In this document: positions 42,976 through 51,465 of the stretch, one piece after another
Layout of the letters: each line of letters starts with the position of its first letter
Numbering within the stretch: the stretch's first letter is position 1
From: Bifidobacterium aesculapii
GTDB taxonomy: Bacteria > Actinomycetota > Actinomycetes > Actinomycetales > Bifidobacteriaceae
Direction of reading: 5' to 3'
NCBI RefSeq assembly: GCF_001417815.1
Contig: NZ_BCFK01000037.1
Span: 1 to 64,000, forward strand
Length of the DNA stretch: 64,000 nt
The notes under the pieces: generated by a model
The model's database searches: none
What the model was told of the DNA's origin: nothing
What the model saw: only the letters and a program-made list of their open reading frames with translations
Translations under genes and position numbers: made by a program

Positions 42976-44799
42976 TCACGCCGTGAGTTCGGTCTGGCTG
43001 AGCTGCGATTCGGCGATCTGCCGGTAGATGTCGCAGGTCTTGAGCAGTTCCTGGTGCGTGCCTTGCCCGACGACTTTGCCGTCGTCGAGCACGACGATGA
43101 GGTCGGCGTTCATGATGGTGCCGATGCGCTGCGCGACGATGAGTTTCGTGGCTCCCGCGGCGTGGGCGGCGAGCGCGTCGCGTACGGCGCGGTCGGTGCG
43201 GAAGTCGAGCGCGCTAAACGAGTCGTCGAAGATGAGGATTTCGGGGTCGCGGTAGACGGCGCGCGCGATGGAGAGGCGCTGCTTCTGCCCGCCGGACACG
43301 TTCGACCCGCCTTGCGCGATGGGCGCGTCGTAGCCGCCGTCCATGCGCTCGACGAATTCGCTCGCCTGCGCGACGTCGGCGGCGGCGCGCACGCGCGTCA
43401 TGTCCGCCGCGGAGGGGGCGTGCGTCGCGGCGGAGGCCGCAGCGCTTGCCGCGCCCGCCGCGCGCACGTCGTCGCCGTAGCCGATGTTGCCGGCGACGGT
43501 GCCTTTGAACAGGACGGATCGTTGCGGCACGTAGCCGATGCGGTCGCGCAGGTCGGTCAGGTTCCAGTCGCGCACGTCGACGCCGTCGACGAGCACGCTG
43601 CCTTCGGTCGCGTCGTAGAATCGCGGCACGAGGTTGATGAGTGACGATTTGCCGGAGCCGGTGGCGCCGATGAAGGCGACGGTCTGGCCTTGCGTGGCGG
43701 TGAAGGTGACGTGTTCGAGGATGGGTTCGCGCGAGTCGGGGTAGGTGAAGCTGACGTCGCGGAATTCGACGGTGCCGTGCGCGCCGTGGCCGATGCGGGC
43801 CACGTCGGCGGCGGTGTCGTCGCCGTTGGTGATGAGTGGTACGGTGTTGATGACTTCCATGACGCGCTGCGCGGAGACGTCGGCGCGCGGCCAGAGCACG
43901 AACACCATGCTCATGAGCAGGAAGCTCATGATGACCTGCACGGAGTAGCTGGAGAAGACAACCATGTTGGAGAACACGGTGAGTTTGTCGGTGAGGGAGG
44001 CGGCGTCGATGAGGTAGGCGCCGATCCAGTAGACGGCGAGCATGAGGCCGTTCATCACGGTGTTCATCAGCGGCATCATGATGGCCATGGTGCGGTTGGT
44101 GAACAGCTGCGTGTCGGTGAGGTTCTTGTTTGCCTGGGTGAATTTGGCTTCCTGGTAGTCTTCGGCGTTGTAGGCGCGCACGACCCGCAGGCCGGTGAGG
44201 TTCTCGCGCGCGACGAGGTTGATGTCGTCGGTGAGGCGCTGCATGGCTTTGAATTTCGGCATGACGAGGGCCATGAGGATGACGACGGCTCCGAGCAGTA
44301 TGACGACGGCGATGCCGGTGGCGAAGGTCCATTCGAAGCCGTCGGAGGCGATTTTCGCGACGGCCCATATGGCCATGATCGGCGATCTGACGATGAGCTG
44401 GAGGCCCATGGTGATGAACATCTGGATCTGCGTGATGTCGTTGGTGGAGCGGGTGATGAGGCTTGCGGTGGAGAAGCGGCTCATTTCCGCGGGTCCGAAT
44501 GATTCGACCCGGGCGAATTCGAGGGAGCGCAGGCGTTGGCCGAAGCTGGCGGCGACGCGTGCGGCGATGAAGCCGGTGACGACGGCGCAGGCGACGGAGC
44601 CGAGCGAGACGAGCAGCATCTTGCCGCCGGCGATCCAGATGTCGCTCATGGCGCTGCCGGGGGTTTCGACGAGGGTGGTGATGTCGGACATGTAGTCGGG
44701 CAGCTTCAGGTCGAACCAGACCTGCCCGACGATGGTCGCCAAAGCGACGAGCATCTGCCCGATCTCCGCTTTGGAAAGGTATTTCATGATGCGGAACAA
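42976..44799 (-). CDS. ABC exporter half-transporter, degenerate ATPase site
   Basis: A 607-residue half-transporter with six N-terminal helices and an ATPase domain. Walker A is GATGSGKS and the signature VSGGQKQRLSIARAV. Walker B is followed by Asp instead of the catalytic Glu (LIFDDSFSALD), the hallmark of the non-hydrolysing site in heterodimeric exporters. A 30-residue Ala/Ser-rich insert (near GDDVRAAGAASAAAS) precedes the signature. A TTG start at 44799 has AAGGGGA six bases upstream; ATG 44787 is the alternative. Confidence 0.9.
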   Translation of the reverse strand: MFRIMKYLSKAEIGQMLVALATIVGQVWFDLKLPDYMSDITTLVETPGSAMSDIWIAGGKMLLVSLGSVACAVVTGFIAARVAASFGQRLRSLEFARVESFGPAEMSRFSTASLITRSTNDITQIQMFITMGLQLIVRSPIMAIWAVAKIASDGFEWTFATGIAVVILLGAVVILMALVMPKFKAMQRLTDDINLVARENLTGLRVVRAYNAEDYQEAKFTQANKNLTDTQLFTNRTMAIMMPLMNTVMNGLMLAVYWIGAYLIDAASLTDKLTVFSNMVVFSSYSVQVIMSFLLMSMVFVLWPRADVSAQRVMEVINTVPLITNGDDTAADVARIGHGAHGTVEFRDVSFTYPDSREPILEHVTFTATQGQTVAFIGATGSGKSSLINLVPRFYDATEGSVLVDGVDVRDWNLTDLRDRIGYVPQRSVLFKGTVAGNIGYGDDVRAAGAASAAASAATHAPSAADMTRVRAAADVAQASEFVERMDGGYDAPIAQGGSNVSGGQKQRLSIARAVYRDPEILIFDDSFSALDFRTDRAVRDALAAHAAGATKLIVAQRIGTIMNADLIVVLDDGKVVGQGTHQELLKTCDIYRQIAESQLSQTELTA

Positions 44800-44884
44800 T
44801 GGATTCCCCTTGGTGTTGGTTGCGGCGGCGTAGCGGTGATGGCCTGCGGTTTTCACCGGCACGCAATTTATCTTTCAGCGTTCA

Positions 44885-44909
44885 ATTACTTACAGTGTAA
44901 GATAATATG
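44885..44909 (-). promoter_or_regulatory. MarR operator and -10 box of the ABC operon
   Basis: On the minus strand a TATTAT -10 box runs into TTACACTGTAAGTAAT, an inverted repeat centred on CTTAC/GTAAG. The whole 25-base block aligns closely with the one before marR at 45793-45817. A repressor sitting here would cover the transcription start. Confidence 0.65.
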
Positions 44910-45194
44910 CCCGGCTCTGTACATCCGCTGCAGGCAACGGCTATTACGCTGACCGCGCAACCCCCGTTGAACACCGCGATCACGCCCTTCCCTTTGGCAC
45001 CCGCCAGAGGAGCCGGCGCCGGCAAGACGAGATGCACCCGCCTCGGCTCACCACCCGGGAGCCGGCCACGCGAATGTACGCCCGACGATGGCGGGGACAC
45101 TGAGCTCCCCTCGCCTTTGCCCGAGGAGCCACCTCGGGCGGGTTCCAGTAATCGTCGCAACGTCTGGCCGACTGACGGGAGGAACAGGCGGCGT

Positions 45195-45222
45195 CGAGAG
45201 CGCTGCAAACGCGGCGCTCTCG
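45195..45222 (-). terminator. Hairpin after marR
   Basis: CGAGAGCGC and GCGCTCTCG form a 9-bp stem with a 10-base loop directly after the marR stop. No T run follows, so termination may be partial. The 400 bp up to the exporter genes contain further GC-rich hairpins but no gene. Confidence 0.5.
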
Positions 45223-45225
45223 GCG

Positions 45226-45732
45226 CTAATTCCCACGCCCGGACTCTGAGCGGCGCTCCCGCTCGGCGAACGCGGCCTGCACCTCCTGCGGCGTGGGGCG
45301 AGGCTTGCCGGGCCGGCAGATCGACATGTAGGTCATGAATTCGCCGGTGAGGTCAAGGAATTCGCGGGTCCGACGCTCCCCCATCTGCGCGAAGATCCAG
45401 CAGACCGCATCGCGCATCTCCTTCATGTCGGAGCGACCGCGCTCGCGCCCGGCATCAGTGAGGCTCACGCGGACCACGCGGCGGTCGTCAGGATCGGCTT
45501 CGCGCGTCACCAGCCCCTTCTTCTCCATGGAAGACAGCAATGTGGAGACGCGGCCGGAAGTGGCGTGCATGGCGTCGGCCAGCTGCGAGGGCGTCATCGT
45601 GCCGACGTGCGCCAACTGGCGGATGGCGAACGCCTCGCCGTGCGCGCCGCGCATCATCTCACGCTGCATCGCCGACTTGTGCCCCCACATCGTGGACCAC
45701 AACTCGTGCACCGCCTCATCCTCGAACCCCAT
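45226..45732 (-). CDS. MarR-family transcriptional regulator
   Basis: A 168-residue winged-helix repressor. The recognition region is visible in LAHVGTMTPSQLADAM, HATSGRVSTLLSSMEKKGLV and the wing TREADPDDRRVVRVSLT. The C-terminal helix completes the dimer interface. It lies upstream of and co-oriented with the heterodimeric exporter genes, and similar operators precede both units. This fits an efflux system induced by its own substrates. The start ATG is at 45732 with GGAACGGATGG upstream. Confidence 0.9.
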   Translation of the reverse strand: MGFEDEAVHELWSTMWGHKSAMQREMMRGAHGEAFAIRQLAHVGTMTPSQLADAMHATSGRVSTLLSSMEKKGLVTREADPDDRRVVRVSLTDAGRERGRSDMKEMRDAVCWIFAQMGERRTREFLDLTGEFMTYMSICRPGKPRPTPQEVQAAFAERERRSESGRGN

Positions 45733-45792
45733 GCCATCACCATCCGTTCCCTTATGGCGCGCCCTTGCCGCACGCCACGAAATAGCTCAAGA

Positions 45793-45817
45793 TTACCTCA
45801 CACCGTAAACAATATGA
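45793..45817 (-). promoter_or_regulatory. MarR operator and -10 box of marR
   Basis: On the minus strand CATATTGT is followed by TTTACGGTGTGAGGTAAT, which shares CATATTRT, TTAC and GTAAT positions with the operator block before the exporter genes. It implies autoregulation. Confidence 0.6.
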
Positions 45818-45971
45818 CTTGGCTTTTGCTGTTTTGAATTGTCCCGCCCAACCATCAGACCGGAGGCACACTCAACACATCGACCACCTCAACGTTTGAC
45901 CGACCGGGCAATCTGCGTTTGATGGGCGAGTATCCCCTATGTTTGGCCGGCCGAGCGCCCTTGCTGTCGCG

Positions 45972-46064
45972 AACCTGCGCGATTCGGGGCACAACCTGCG
46001 CAGTTGGGCGGCCAACCTGCGCAATCCTGGCCCCAACCTGCGCAATCCAAGCCCGAACCTGCGC
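45972..46064 (+). repeat. Repeat B, locus 3, forward arm (5 x 21 bp)
   Basis: AACCTGCGC occurs without mismatch at 45972, 45993, 46014, 46035 and 46056. All steps are 21 bp. Confidence 0.92.
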
Positions 46065-46192
46065 ACAGGGGTGCTGAAAGAAGTCCTCCACAAGGCTCAG
46101 GAACGCATGCACCGCATCGCCAAAAGCCCGGAATTCCGGGGAAACACCCGGTGTCGCCCCGCCCGGCACGAGCCGGTCTTCACGACCCCTAT

Positions 46193-46327
46193 GCGCAGGT
46201 TCGCCCTCCGACTGTGCAGGTTCGGGGGCAAATCGCGCAGGTTCGCCACCGGACTGCGCAGGTTCGAAGCCCGATTGCGCAAGTTCGCCATCGGACCACC
46301 CCGGTTCGAAGCCCGATCGCGCAGGCC
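46193..46327 (-). repeat. Repeat B, locus 3, reverse arm (7 x 21 bp)
   Basis: GCGCAGGTT or variants start at 46193, 46214, 46235, 46256, 46277, 46298 and 46319, decaying in the last two. The 128-bp loop begins with AGGGGT and ends with ACCCCT, as in locus 2. Confidence 0.9.
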
Positions 46328-46853
46328 CATCGATTCTGCCCAAGCCCCGTCAAAATCCCATCCCGTTAATCACGCCAAACCCAGTCTGCGCTTATTCATG
46401 TGCCTATTCCATAGAAAGCAGGCCGCGACCTACATCAACTCGACAAACACCCTCGTCAATCCCTCAGCCAACCCCACTCCCACTGATTCTTCCCTCAACG
46501 CATTCCACCCAACCACGCTCCCACCATCATCAACCTCGTCCGGCTGCATAGACCGGCCATCCCTCCCACCCCACTGCATAAGTCGACTCGCCCGACCGCC
46601 ATCGCAGACACCGACCGGGCCGCCGCCGACAGCCCCACCGCCCGCCGCACGGCCTATACACGCCGAAGAGCAAATCACCACCAACCGACACGCCGATACA
46701 CTGGCGCTCTAATGTGACTTGTGTTACACATTCAACCGTTTTCTTTGGTTCCGTCAGTCATTGCGCGTACACTGGGAAGTGCTCGAAAGCGGAGAAGCTT
46801 TCGGACCTACGAGAAGGCGAAGTAGATAAAGGCCCAAAGAAGGGGAAGAACCC
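46328..46853. other. Gene-free region upstream of the small zinc-ribbon ORF
   Basis: This stretch is less GC-rich than its surroundings. Open frames are not supported by start signals or family likeness. TACACT at 46768-46773 may be the -10 box for the small ORF. GAAAGCGGAGAAGCTTTC just after it is a short hairpin. Confidence 0.4.
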
Positions 46854-46988
46854 ATGTCACAGCATATTTGCAGCATCGCGGGATGCACTCACGAAGCGGA
46901 GGAAGCCGGCTTGTGCGGCGCCCACTTCACGGCGGCTCTGGTCCATGGGGCCTTCCAATACAGCACCACCAGCCGGGCCCACAACTGA
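46854..46988 (+). CDS. 44-residue putative zinc-ribbon protein
   Basis: A short ORF with AAGGGGAAG six bases before ATG. The product begins MSQHICSIAGC and has Cys6-x4-Cys11 and Cys21-x2-His24 in GLCGAHF. The C-x4-C...GLC-x2-H pattern is common in small phage and mobile-element zinc-binding proteins. The rest shows no recognisable fold. It could bind nucleic acid. There are no neighbours to hint at a function. Given its length the call rests on the ribosome binding site and the Cys/His spacing. Confidence 0.5.
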   Translation: MSQHICSIAGCTHEAEEAGLCGAHFTAALVHGAFQYSTTSRAHN

Positions 46989-47544
46989 TTCGCAGCCGAC
47001 GGCCGCACCTGCTGGCGACAAACGTCAACAACGTCAACACGCCAAAATGGCGATGACCAGTGATCAACACCTCAAGTCCGGGCCAGCAACATCAGCGGAT
47101 ACACACGCAATGCCAGCCAGCCGCACGGAACGGAATCGTTCCCGGCACCCCGGTGATTGTCGCAGCACCATATAACAGAACATAGAACATCACCTATCGA
47201 GACCACCGCCGGAGCATGACCGGCTGCACAGCGAACATTCGTCAGGACGTACACACGACATGCGATGCCTACACCGCCCAAGCACATTGGGGGATGCGCA
47301 TTGGTTGTTTGTAGGCTCGTAACCACCGTTCGCCACACCGCAGCAGTCATATCAGGCGGTTTTTCTATGCCTCGAGTCACCGAGCCCAAGGCACCCAAGC
47401 TTCTAGGCCCACGCCCATACGCCGTCTCAGCCGCACCTCAGCCGCACCTTACGCGCGATTCTCATGCGCTACAAGGCCGTTTTGCGCACGAAAATCGCGC
47501 ATAGGAATAGGAGCGGGGCGCCTCGATCGGCCCCGGCGCCCAAC
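46989..47544. other. Gap with decayed palindrome
   Basis: No gene recognised. Around 47450-47505 a decayed inverted repeat (ACGCGCGATTCTCATGCGC to GTTTTGCGCACGAAAATCGC) resembles the perfect palindrome at 34421-34478. Confidence 0.4.
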
Positions 47545-47700
47545 GCTCAAATACCCAAGTATCCGACGCCCAACGCCTCAATGTCTCAACACTTCAGCGC
47601 CCCGATACCTCAACGTTTCAGCGCCTCAACACTGCTCACCGCTCAACATCTCAACACCCTCAACGCGCCCTCAACACCTCAACACCTCAGCGCCCCGCCA
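47545..47700. repeat. Degenerate CTCAACRCC tandem repeat
   Basis: About a dozen copies of words such as CTCAACACC, CTCAACGC and TTCAGCGCC follow one another, 8-18 bp apart, just beyond and into the 3' end of the aldo/keto reductase gene. Confidence 0.6.
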
Positions 47701-48925
47701 CCCCGGCGTCCAGCAATGCCAGTTCGTCATCTTCCAACCGCATGCCGGTTGCGGAGAACGAATCGCGGATCTCATGCGGATTGCGCGCGCTGGGAATCGT
47801 GAACAGACGATCGTACCGTGTCATCTCCCATGCGAGCACGACCCGCTGGTAGGAGCATCCGCGCGCGGCCGCCACACGCTTGAACGGCTCGTAGGCGCGC
47901 GCGTCGACCGGATCCAGGAACCCGCCGAGCGGCGACCAGCACACGAAGTCGAGTCCGAGCGCCGCGCAATGCGCCATCGTCCCCTCCGGATCGGGGTGCG
48001 ACGGCGAGAACTGGTTCTGTACGGCGATCAGACCGTCGCCGAGCATCGCGTGCGCCACGTCGATCTGCTCGTTGTTCACGCGAGACACGCCCGCGTACCG
48101 AATCACGCCTTCGTCGAGCAGCGTCTTCAACGCACCGACCGTCTCCTCGTAAGGCACGGACGGGTCCGGCCCGTGCGAGTACAGCAGGTCGAGCGCGTCG
48201 ACGCCGAGGTGCCGCGCGGATTCCTTCGCGTCGCGGATCATCGTCTCCGGGCGCGAGTCCGCCATCCACCCGTACCGGCTGCCCGCGGCCTGCAGCCGCT
48301 GGCGGGACTGCGCGGGCGGCTCGCCCGAAGCGTTCGGCACGGGCGCGGAGGTTCCGGCAGGCGCGGGGAATTCGGGATGCTCGGCGGACTCACCGATGTG
48401 GGTGATGTGGGCACCAGGCACATCCGGCGAGCTTGTCTCTTCCTCGGGCTCGTTCGGCGTACGCGGACCGTCCGGCGTCACGTCGATCGTCCGACGATAC
48501 CCGGTTTTCGTGGCGACGAGCACCTCGTCGCGCGGGCCGTCCCAACTGGCGAGCGCGTCACGCACGAGCAGTTCGCCATAGCCGAAGTCGGCCGCGACGC
48601 CGGTGCCGTCCGCGCCGGGCACGCTCGGCAGGTAGTACGACCATGCGGTATCGAGGTAGCGTACGCCGGCGTCAAGCGCCGCATGGATGGTGCCGATGGC
48701 GGTATTCCGGTCGGGCCGCCCCTCGATGGCGAGCGCCATCGTGCCCATGCCGAGACGTGGCACCCGTTTGCCCGCGAACGGCACGGCGACAGCCGGTGCG
48801 GCATTGGCATCAGTCACGGCGTTGCCCGGCCCGGCGCCGGCCTGTCCCACACGGGCCGATTCATCGTTGACCGGTCGCGCGTTGACAATGCTTGCGTTCA
48901 CCGGGCTTGCGTTGACGTCCTTCAT
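47687..48925 (-). CDS. Aldo/keto reductase with internal insert
   Basis: A 412-residue NADPH-dependent oxidoreductase of TIM-barrel fold. Catalytic positions are visible: Asp and Tyr in YLDTAWSYY, Lys in VLVATKTGY and His in LLYSHGPD. An insert of about 70 residues after the lysine strand (RRTIDVTPDGPRTPNEPEEE to QSRQRLQAAGSRYGW) is Pro/Glu/Ala-rich and not a family feature. The first 45 residues are Asn/Ala/Val-rich and disordered. Substrate unknown. The ATG at 48925 has GGGAGC upstream. The further N-terminal extension of the open frame is rejected. Confidence 0.87.
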   Translation of the reverse strand: MKDVNASPVNASIVNARPVNDESARVGQAGAGPGNAVTDANAAPAVAVPFAGKRVPRLGMGTMALAIEGRPDRNTAIGTIHAALDAGVRYLDTAWSYYLPSVPGADGTGVAADFGYGELLVRDALASWDGPRDEVLVATKTGYRRTIDVTPDGPRTPNEPEEETSSPDVPGAHITHIGESAEHPEFPAPAGTSAPVPNASGEPPAQSRQRLQAAGSRYGWMADSRPETMIRDAKESARHLGVDALDLLYSHGPDPSVPYEETVGALKTLLDEGVIRYAGVSRVNNEQIDVAHAMLGDGLIAVQNQFSPSHPDPEGTMAHCAALGLDFVCWSPLGGFLDPVDARAYEPFKRVAAARGCSYQRVVLAWEMTRYDRLFTIPSARNPHEIRDSFSATGMRLEDDELALLDAGVAGR

Positions 48926-48993
48926 GCTTCCGATGCTCCCTTCGTCACGGATGGTTCCATCATGGCACGCCCGATGCCGCAATGCGCGCGATT

Positions 48994-49168
48994 GTGGGCC
49001 ACAACACCCCGAACAAACCAAAAACAACACTGAAACCCAAACCCCTTGGGCCACAGGCGCAACATCCAGCCAAATCCGCACTGTGACCCACAGCCCCGTG
49101 GGCCATAACACCATATCCAGCCAATCCCGCCACTGGAACCCAAACCAGACAACCCGACCAGACAACAC
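48994..49168. repeat. Repeat F: 52-bp tandem units
   Basis: GTGGGCCACAACACC-type words recur with their GGGCC anchor at 48996, 49048 and 49100 and a decayed fourth near 49152, a period of 52 bp. Each anchor closes a small hairpin such as CCCACAGCCCCGTGGG. A related unit occurs at 56510-56568. No gene is present. Confidence 0.7.
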
Positions 49169-49429
49169 CGCAGCCATGCGACACCGTAACCGAACAACAC
49201 CGGCTCCGCCCGGCCCACACCCCGCAACAACAGATGGTCCGGGCCTATTTTGCAGTTGTGTGTAGCTTGCCGTGGCACACGGCGGGAACGCTGGTATCAG
49301 CATGGTGCGGAATGGCCATTTTCAGCGGTTCTGAACCCCAGGATGTCCGTGGCGCGCCCGTGCCGCTACACACAACTGCGAGATAGGCTGTGAGAAGATG
49401 AAAAAACTCGCGGCCGAAACGCTTACCCC

Positions 49430-49510
49430 ATGCTCACGCCCGCGTTCGGCATCCCCATGCACCACGGCACCGGCATCGACTGGAACGAGTTCCACACCCG
49501 GACCGAATAG
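49430..49510 (+). pseudogene. Possible gene remnant
   Basis: A 26-codon open frame, MLTPAFGIPMHH then GTGIDWNEFHTRTE, ends at TAG. An overlapping frame 30 bases earlier starts MKKLAAETL. Together they look like a frameshifted remnant of a short gene. No family is recognised and the call is weak. Confidence 0.2.
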
Positions 49511-49560
49511 CCATCCCACGACCAGACCACCAGACACACAATTTGGCCTATAACCCAACA

Positions 49561-49612
49561 GATGGCCCGGGCCACGGACCTCCCCGAAAGAAAATCCACG
49601 ACCCGGGCCATC
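49561..49612. repeat. Repeat E, copy 0 (nested hairpin)
   Basis: GATGGCCCGGG at 49561-49571 pairs exactly with CCCGGGCCATC at 49602-49612. The interior resembles the longer copies nearby. Confidence 0.7.
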
Positions 49613-49649
49613 ACCCGGCGCACACCCCGCGCCACGCAAAACAACACGA

Positions 49650-49815
49650 ATGGCCCGGACAGCCCGGACCGCGAACCCCCTCCCAAACCAAAGAGAGGAA
49701 CCGCAATCCGGACCATCCATCATCAAAGCATCGAAGGCCTACGCGTCTTCAACGAGCCGGAAGAAACGGAAGAGCCGAAAGAGCCGACCGGGCGGCAGTC
49801 CGGCCTACGTCAAAT
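49650..49815. repeat. Repeat E, copy 1
   Basis: The hairpin 49650-49716 runs from ATGGCCCGGA to TCCGGACCAT and contains a 10-bp duplication of CAGCCCGGAC. It is followed by CATCGAAGGCCTACGC, GAGCCGGAA and GGCAGTCCGGCC, the same tail as in copies 2 and 3. Confidence 0.7.
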
Positions 49816-49918
49816 CACAGCGACATGGAACAGCCGCAAGCCGCCATGACTGGTATACGTTGACCCCGGAGTTTCATGATGTTTCGCATGAGTGACTTTC
49901 ACGGGGCCTTGCATTCGT

Positions 49919-49934
49919 TAGTATAGGCTCCATG
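49919..49934 (+). promoter_or_regulatory. -10 box set for leaderless HEPN-ASCH transcript
   Basis: TAGTAT at 49919-49924 ends seven bases before the ATG and no ribosome binding site exists. The geometry equals that of valS. Confidence 0.45.
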
Positions 49935-51026
49935 GCCGATAACATGCAAGCCACCGTCGCCGATCTGCGCAACTGGTTCTCCGCGGAGCGCATGCACCGA
50001 TACGAAGAATCAGCGTTGGACCCGGTCGCGCTGTACGTGTGGAACACACGTATGTCCAAAGCGTATCTTGAGGACATCGCGCATGCCGAAGTCATGTTGC
50101 GCAACTTCATCGCCGAACGTCTCGCGTCCGACTGCGATCGGGAGGATTGGTTCGACCAAGCCGATTATTTCGGTTTCGACTACGAGTTCCGCAAGGCCGT
50201 CGAACGTGTCAAACGGCGCGTCCGTCATGCCGGCCACAGCATCACCCCGGACCGCGTGGTTGCGGGACTGTCTCTGGATTCATGGCGGTTCCTTCTGGTG
50301 CGCAAACTGGAGCCGACCGTATGGAAGGCATTGCGCGACCGCGCCAACGGTGGCATGCCATACTACAAATCGCGTCGACGCAGGGAGTTCGAGGCACACG
50401 TCGTTCAGCTGTTGGATATGCGTAATCGTTGCAGTCATCAGGAACCGCTTATCCAATCGGATGCGGACGCCGAACGGCAATATCTTGATGCCCAGTGGCA
50501 GAACCTGCTGTGGGTCGTTCGCGCCATCGACCCACAGGCCGCCGATTGGATTCATAGCCGGTCCCGCGTACCTGCGTTACGTGGACTACGTCCGATACGC
50601 TCGACATCGGACCTCGCGAACCTGCCGAAATCCGAGTTCATGATGCCCGAACCAGAACGCGACCGACTGGTCAGACTCATCCTCGACGGTACGAAAACCG
50701 CCACCGCAGCGTTGCTCATCGATTACACCGAGTCCGCCGACCCATTGCCGCGGATCGGCGACCGGTCCGTACTGATGGATTCCGACGGACGCGGGGTGGC
50801 CGTGCTGACCACCACCGATGCGGCTGTAGTACGACTGGCCGATGTCTCCGACCAGCATGCAATCGACGAAGGCGAGGGCGATACGACCGCGGCACAATGG
50901 CGATCCAAGCACGAAACCTTCTGGAATTCCAGCGACTACCGAAACGAGTTTTCAGATTCGACGTTCCCCTTGAATGATGACACACTCGTGGTCTTGGAAC
51001 GATTCATGGTGACGGAACGATGGTGA
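49932..51026 (+). CDS. HEPN (Abi-like) - ASCH fusion protein
   Basis: A 364-residue two-domain protein. Residues 1-220 resemble Abi-like/Abi_2 abortive-infection proteins: AERMHRYEESALDP, LYVWNTRMSKAYLEDIAH, AEVMLRNFIAERL, then the HEPN ribonuclease motif Arg164-Asn-x3-His169 in DMRNRCSHQEPL. Residues 236-364 are an ASCH domain (PUA-like RNA-binding or RNA-cleaving fold): MPEPERDRLVRLILDGTKTA, PLPRIGDRSVL, VLTTTDAAVVRLADV, EGEGDTTAAQWRSKHETFW and VVLERF. Both halves belong to RNA-acting families, so the fusion is plausibly an RNA-targeting effector. It stands alone amid repeats. No antitoxin-like gene is adjacent. Confidence 0.82.
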   Translation: MADNMQATVADLRNWFSAERMHRYEESALDPVALYVWNTRMSKAYLEDIAHAEVMLRNFIAERLASDCDREDWFDQADYFGFDYEFRKAVERVKRRVRHAGHSITPDRVVAGLSLDSWRFLLVRKLEPTVWKALRDRANGGMPYYKSRRRREFEAHVVQLLDMRNRCSHQEPLIQSDADAERQYLDAQWQNLLWVVRAIDPQAADWIHSRSRVPALRGLRPIRSTSDLANLPKSEFMMPEPERDRLVRLILDGTKTATAALLIDYTESADPLPRIGDRSVLMDSDGRGVAVLTTTDAAVVRLADVSDQHAIDEGEGDTTAAQWRSKHETFWNSSDYRNEFSDSTFPLNDDTLVVLERFMVTERW

Positions 51027-51184
51027 CAGAACGATTGCGCACCTGGCGCACATCTAGAAAACACACCACCCGCAACATGAGGCCAGCTTTCAGGCACCGG
51101 CCTCGTCCGCTTCCACTGTGCCCTCAACCTTAATGGCCTTGGGGCAGGCCAAGGCTCCCCCCCAAGATCGCCCCGCGCCGCAGA

Positions 51185-51410
51185 ACAACACGAATGGCCC
51201 GGACCGCGAACCCCTCCCAAACCAAAGGAAGGAACCGCAATCCGGGCCATCCATCATCGAATCATCGAAGGCCCGTACCCTCAACGGGCCGGGAATCCAG
51301 AAGAATCGGGGGATCCGGGAAATCCAGAGAAACCCAGAGAAGCCGGGGAAACCGGGGAAGCCGGCAGGCCCGGCCGGGCCGAAGCCCGTCCGAACCATGC
51401 CGGCAAACCA
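51185..51410. repeat. Repeat E, copy 2, with purine-rich tail
   Basis: The hairpin 51194-51250 runs from ATGGCCCGGA to TCCGGGCCAT, with GGACCGCG and CGCAATCC near the stem base. The tail includes CATCGAAGGCC and GGCAGGCCC. A purine-rich tract (51290-51380, GGGGAAACC and GAGAAACCC words) interrupts it. It lies downstream of the first giant enzyme gene and is the only terminator candidate there. The rest of 51027-51465 shows no gene. Confidence 0.65.
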
Positions 51411-51465
51411 CAGAGGCACGGGACAGCCGCCGACACACCCGCCGACGGCCAATCCCAAAGCCTCA

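Noticed and set aside
44907..45338. 143-residue plus-strand ORF
   Set aside because: No start signal and Arg/Pro-rich composition. It overlaps the marR 3' end and hairpins.
45939..46712. 257-residue ORF on the plus strand
   Set aside because: It is generated by the 21-bp repeat arrays and low-complexity sequence. There is no ribosome binding site or family likeness.
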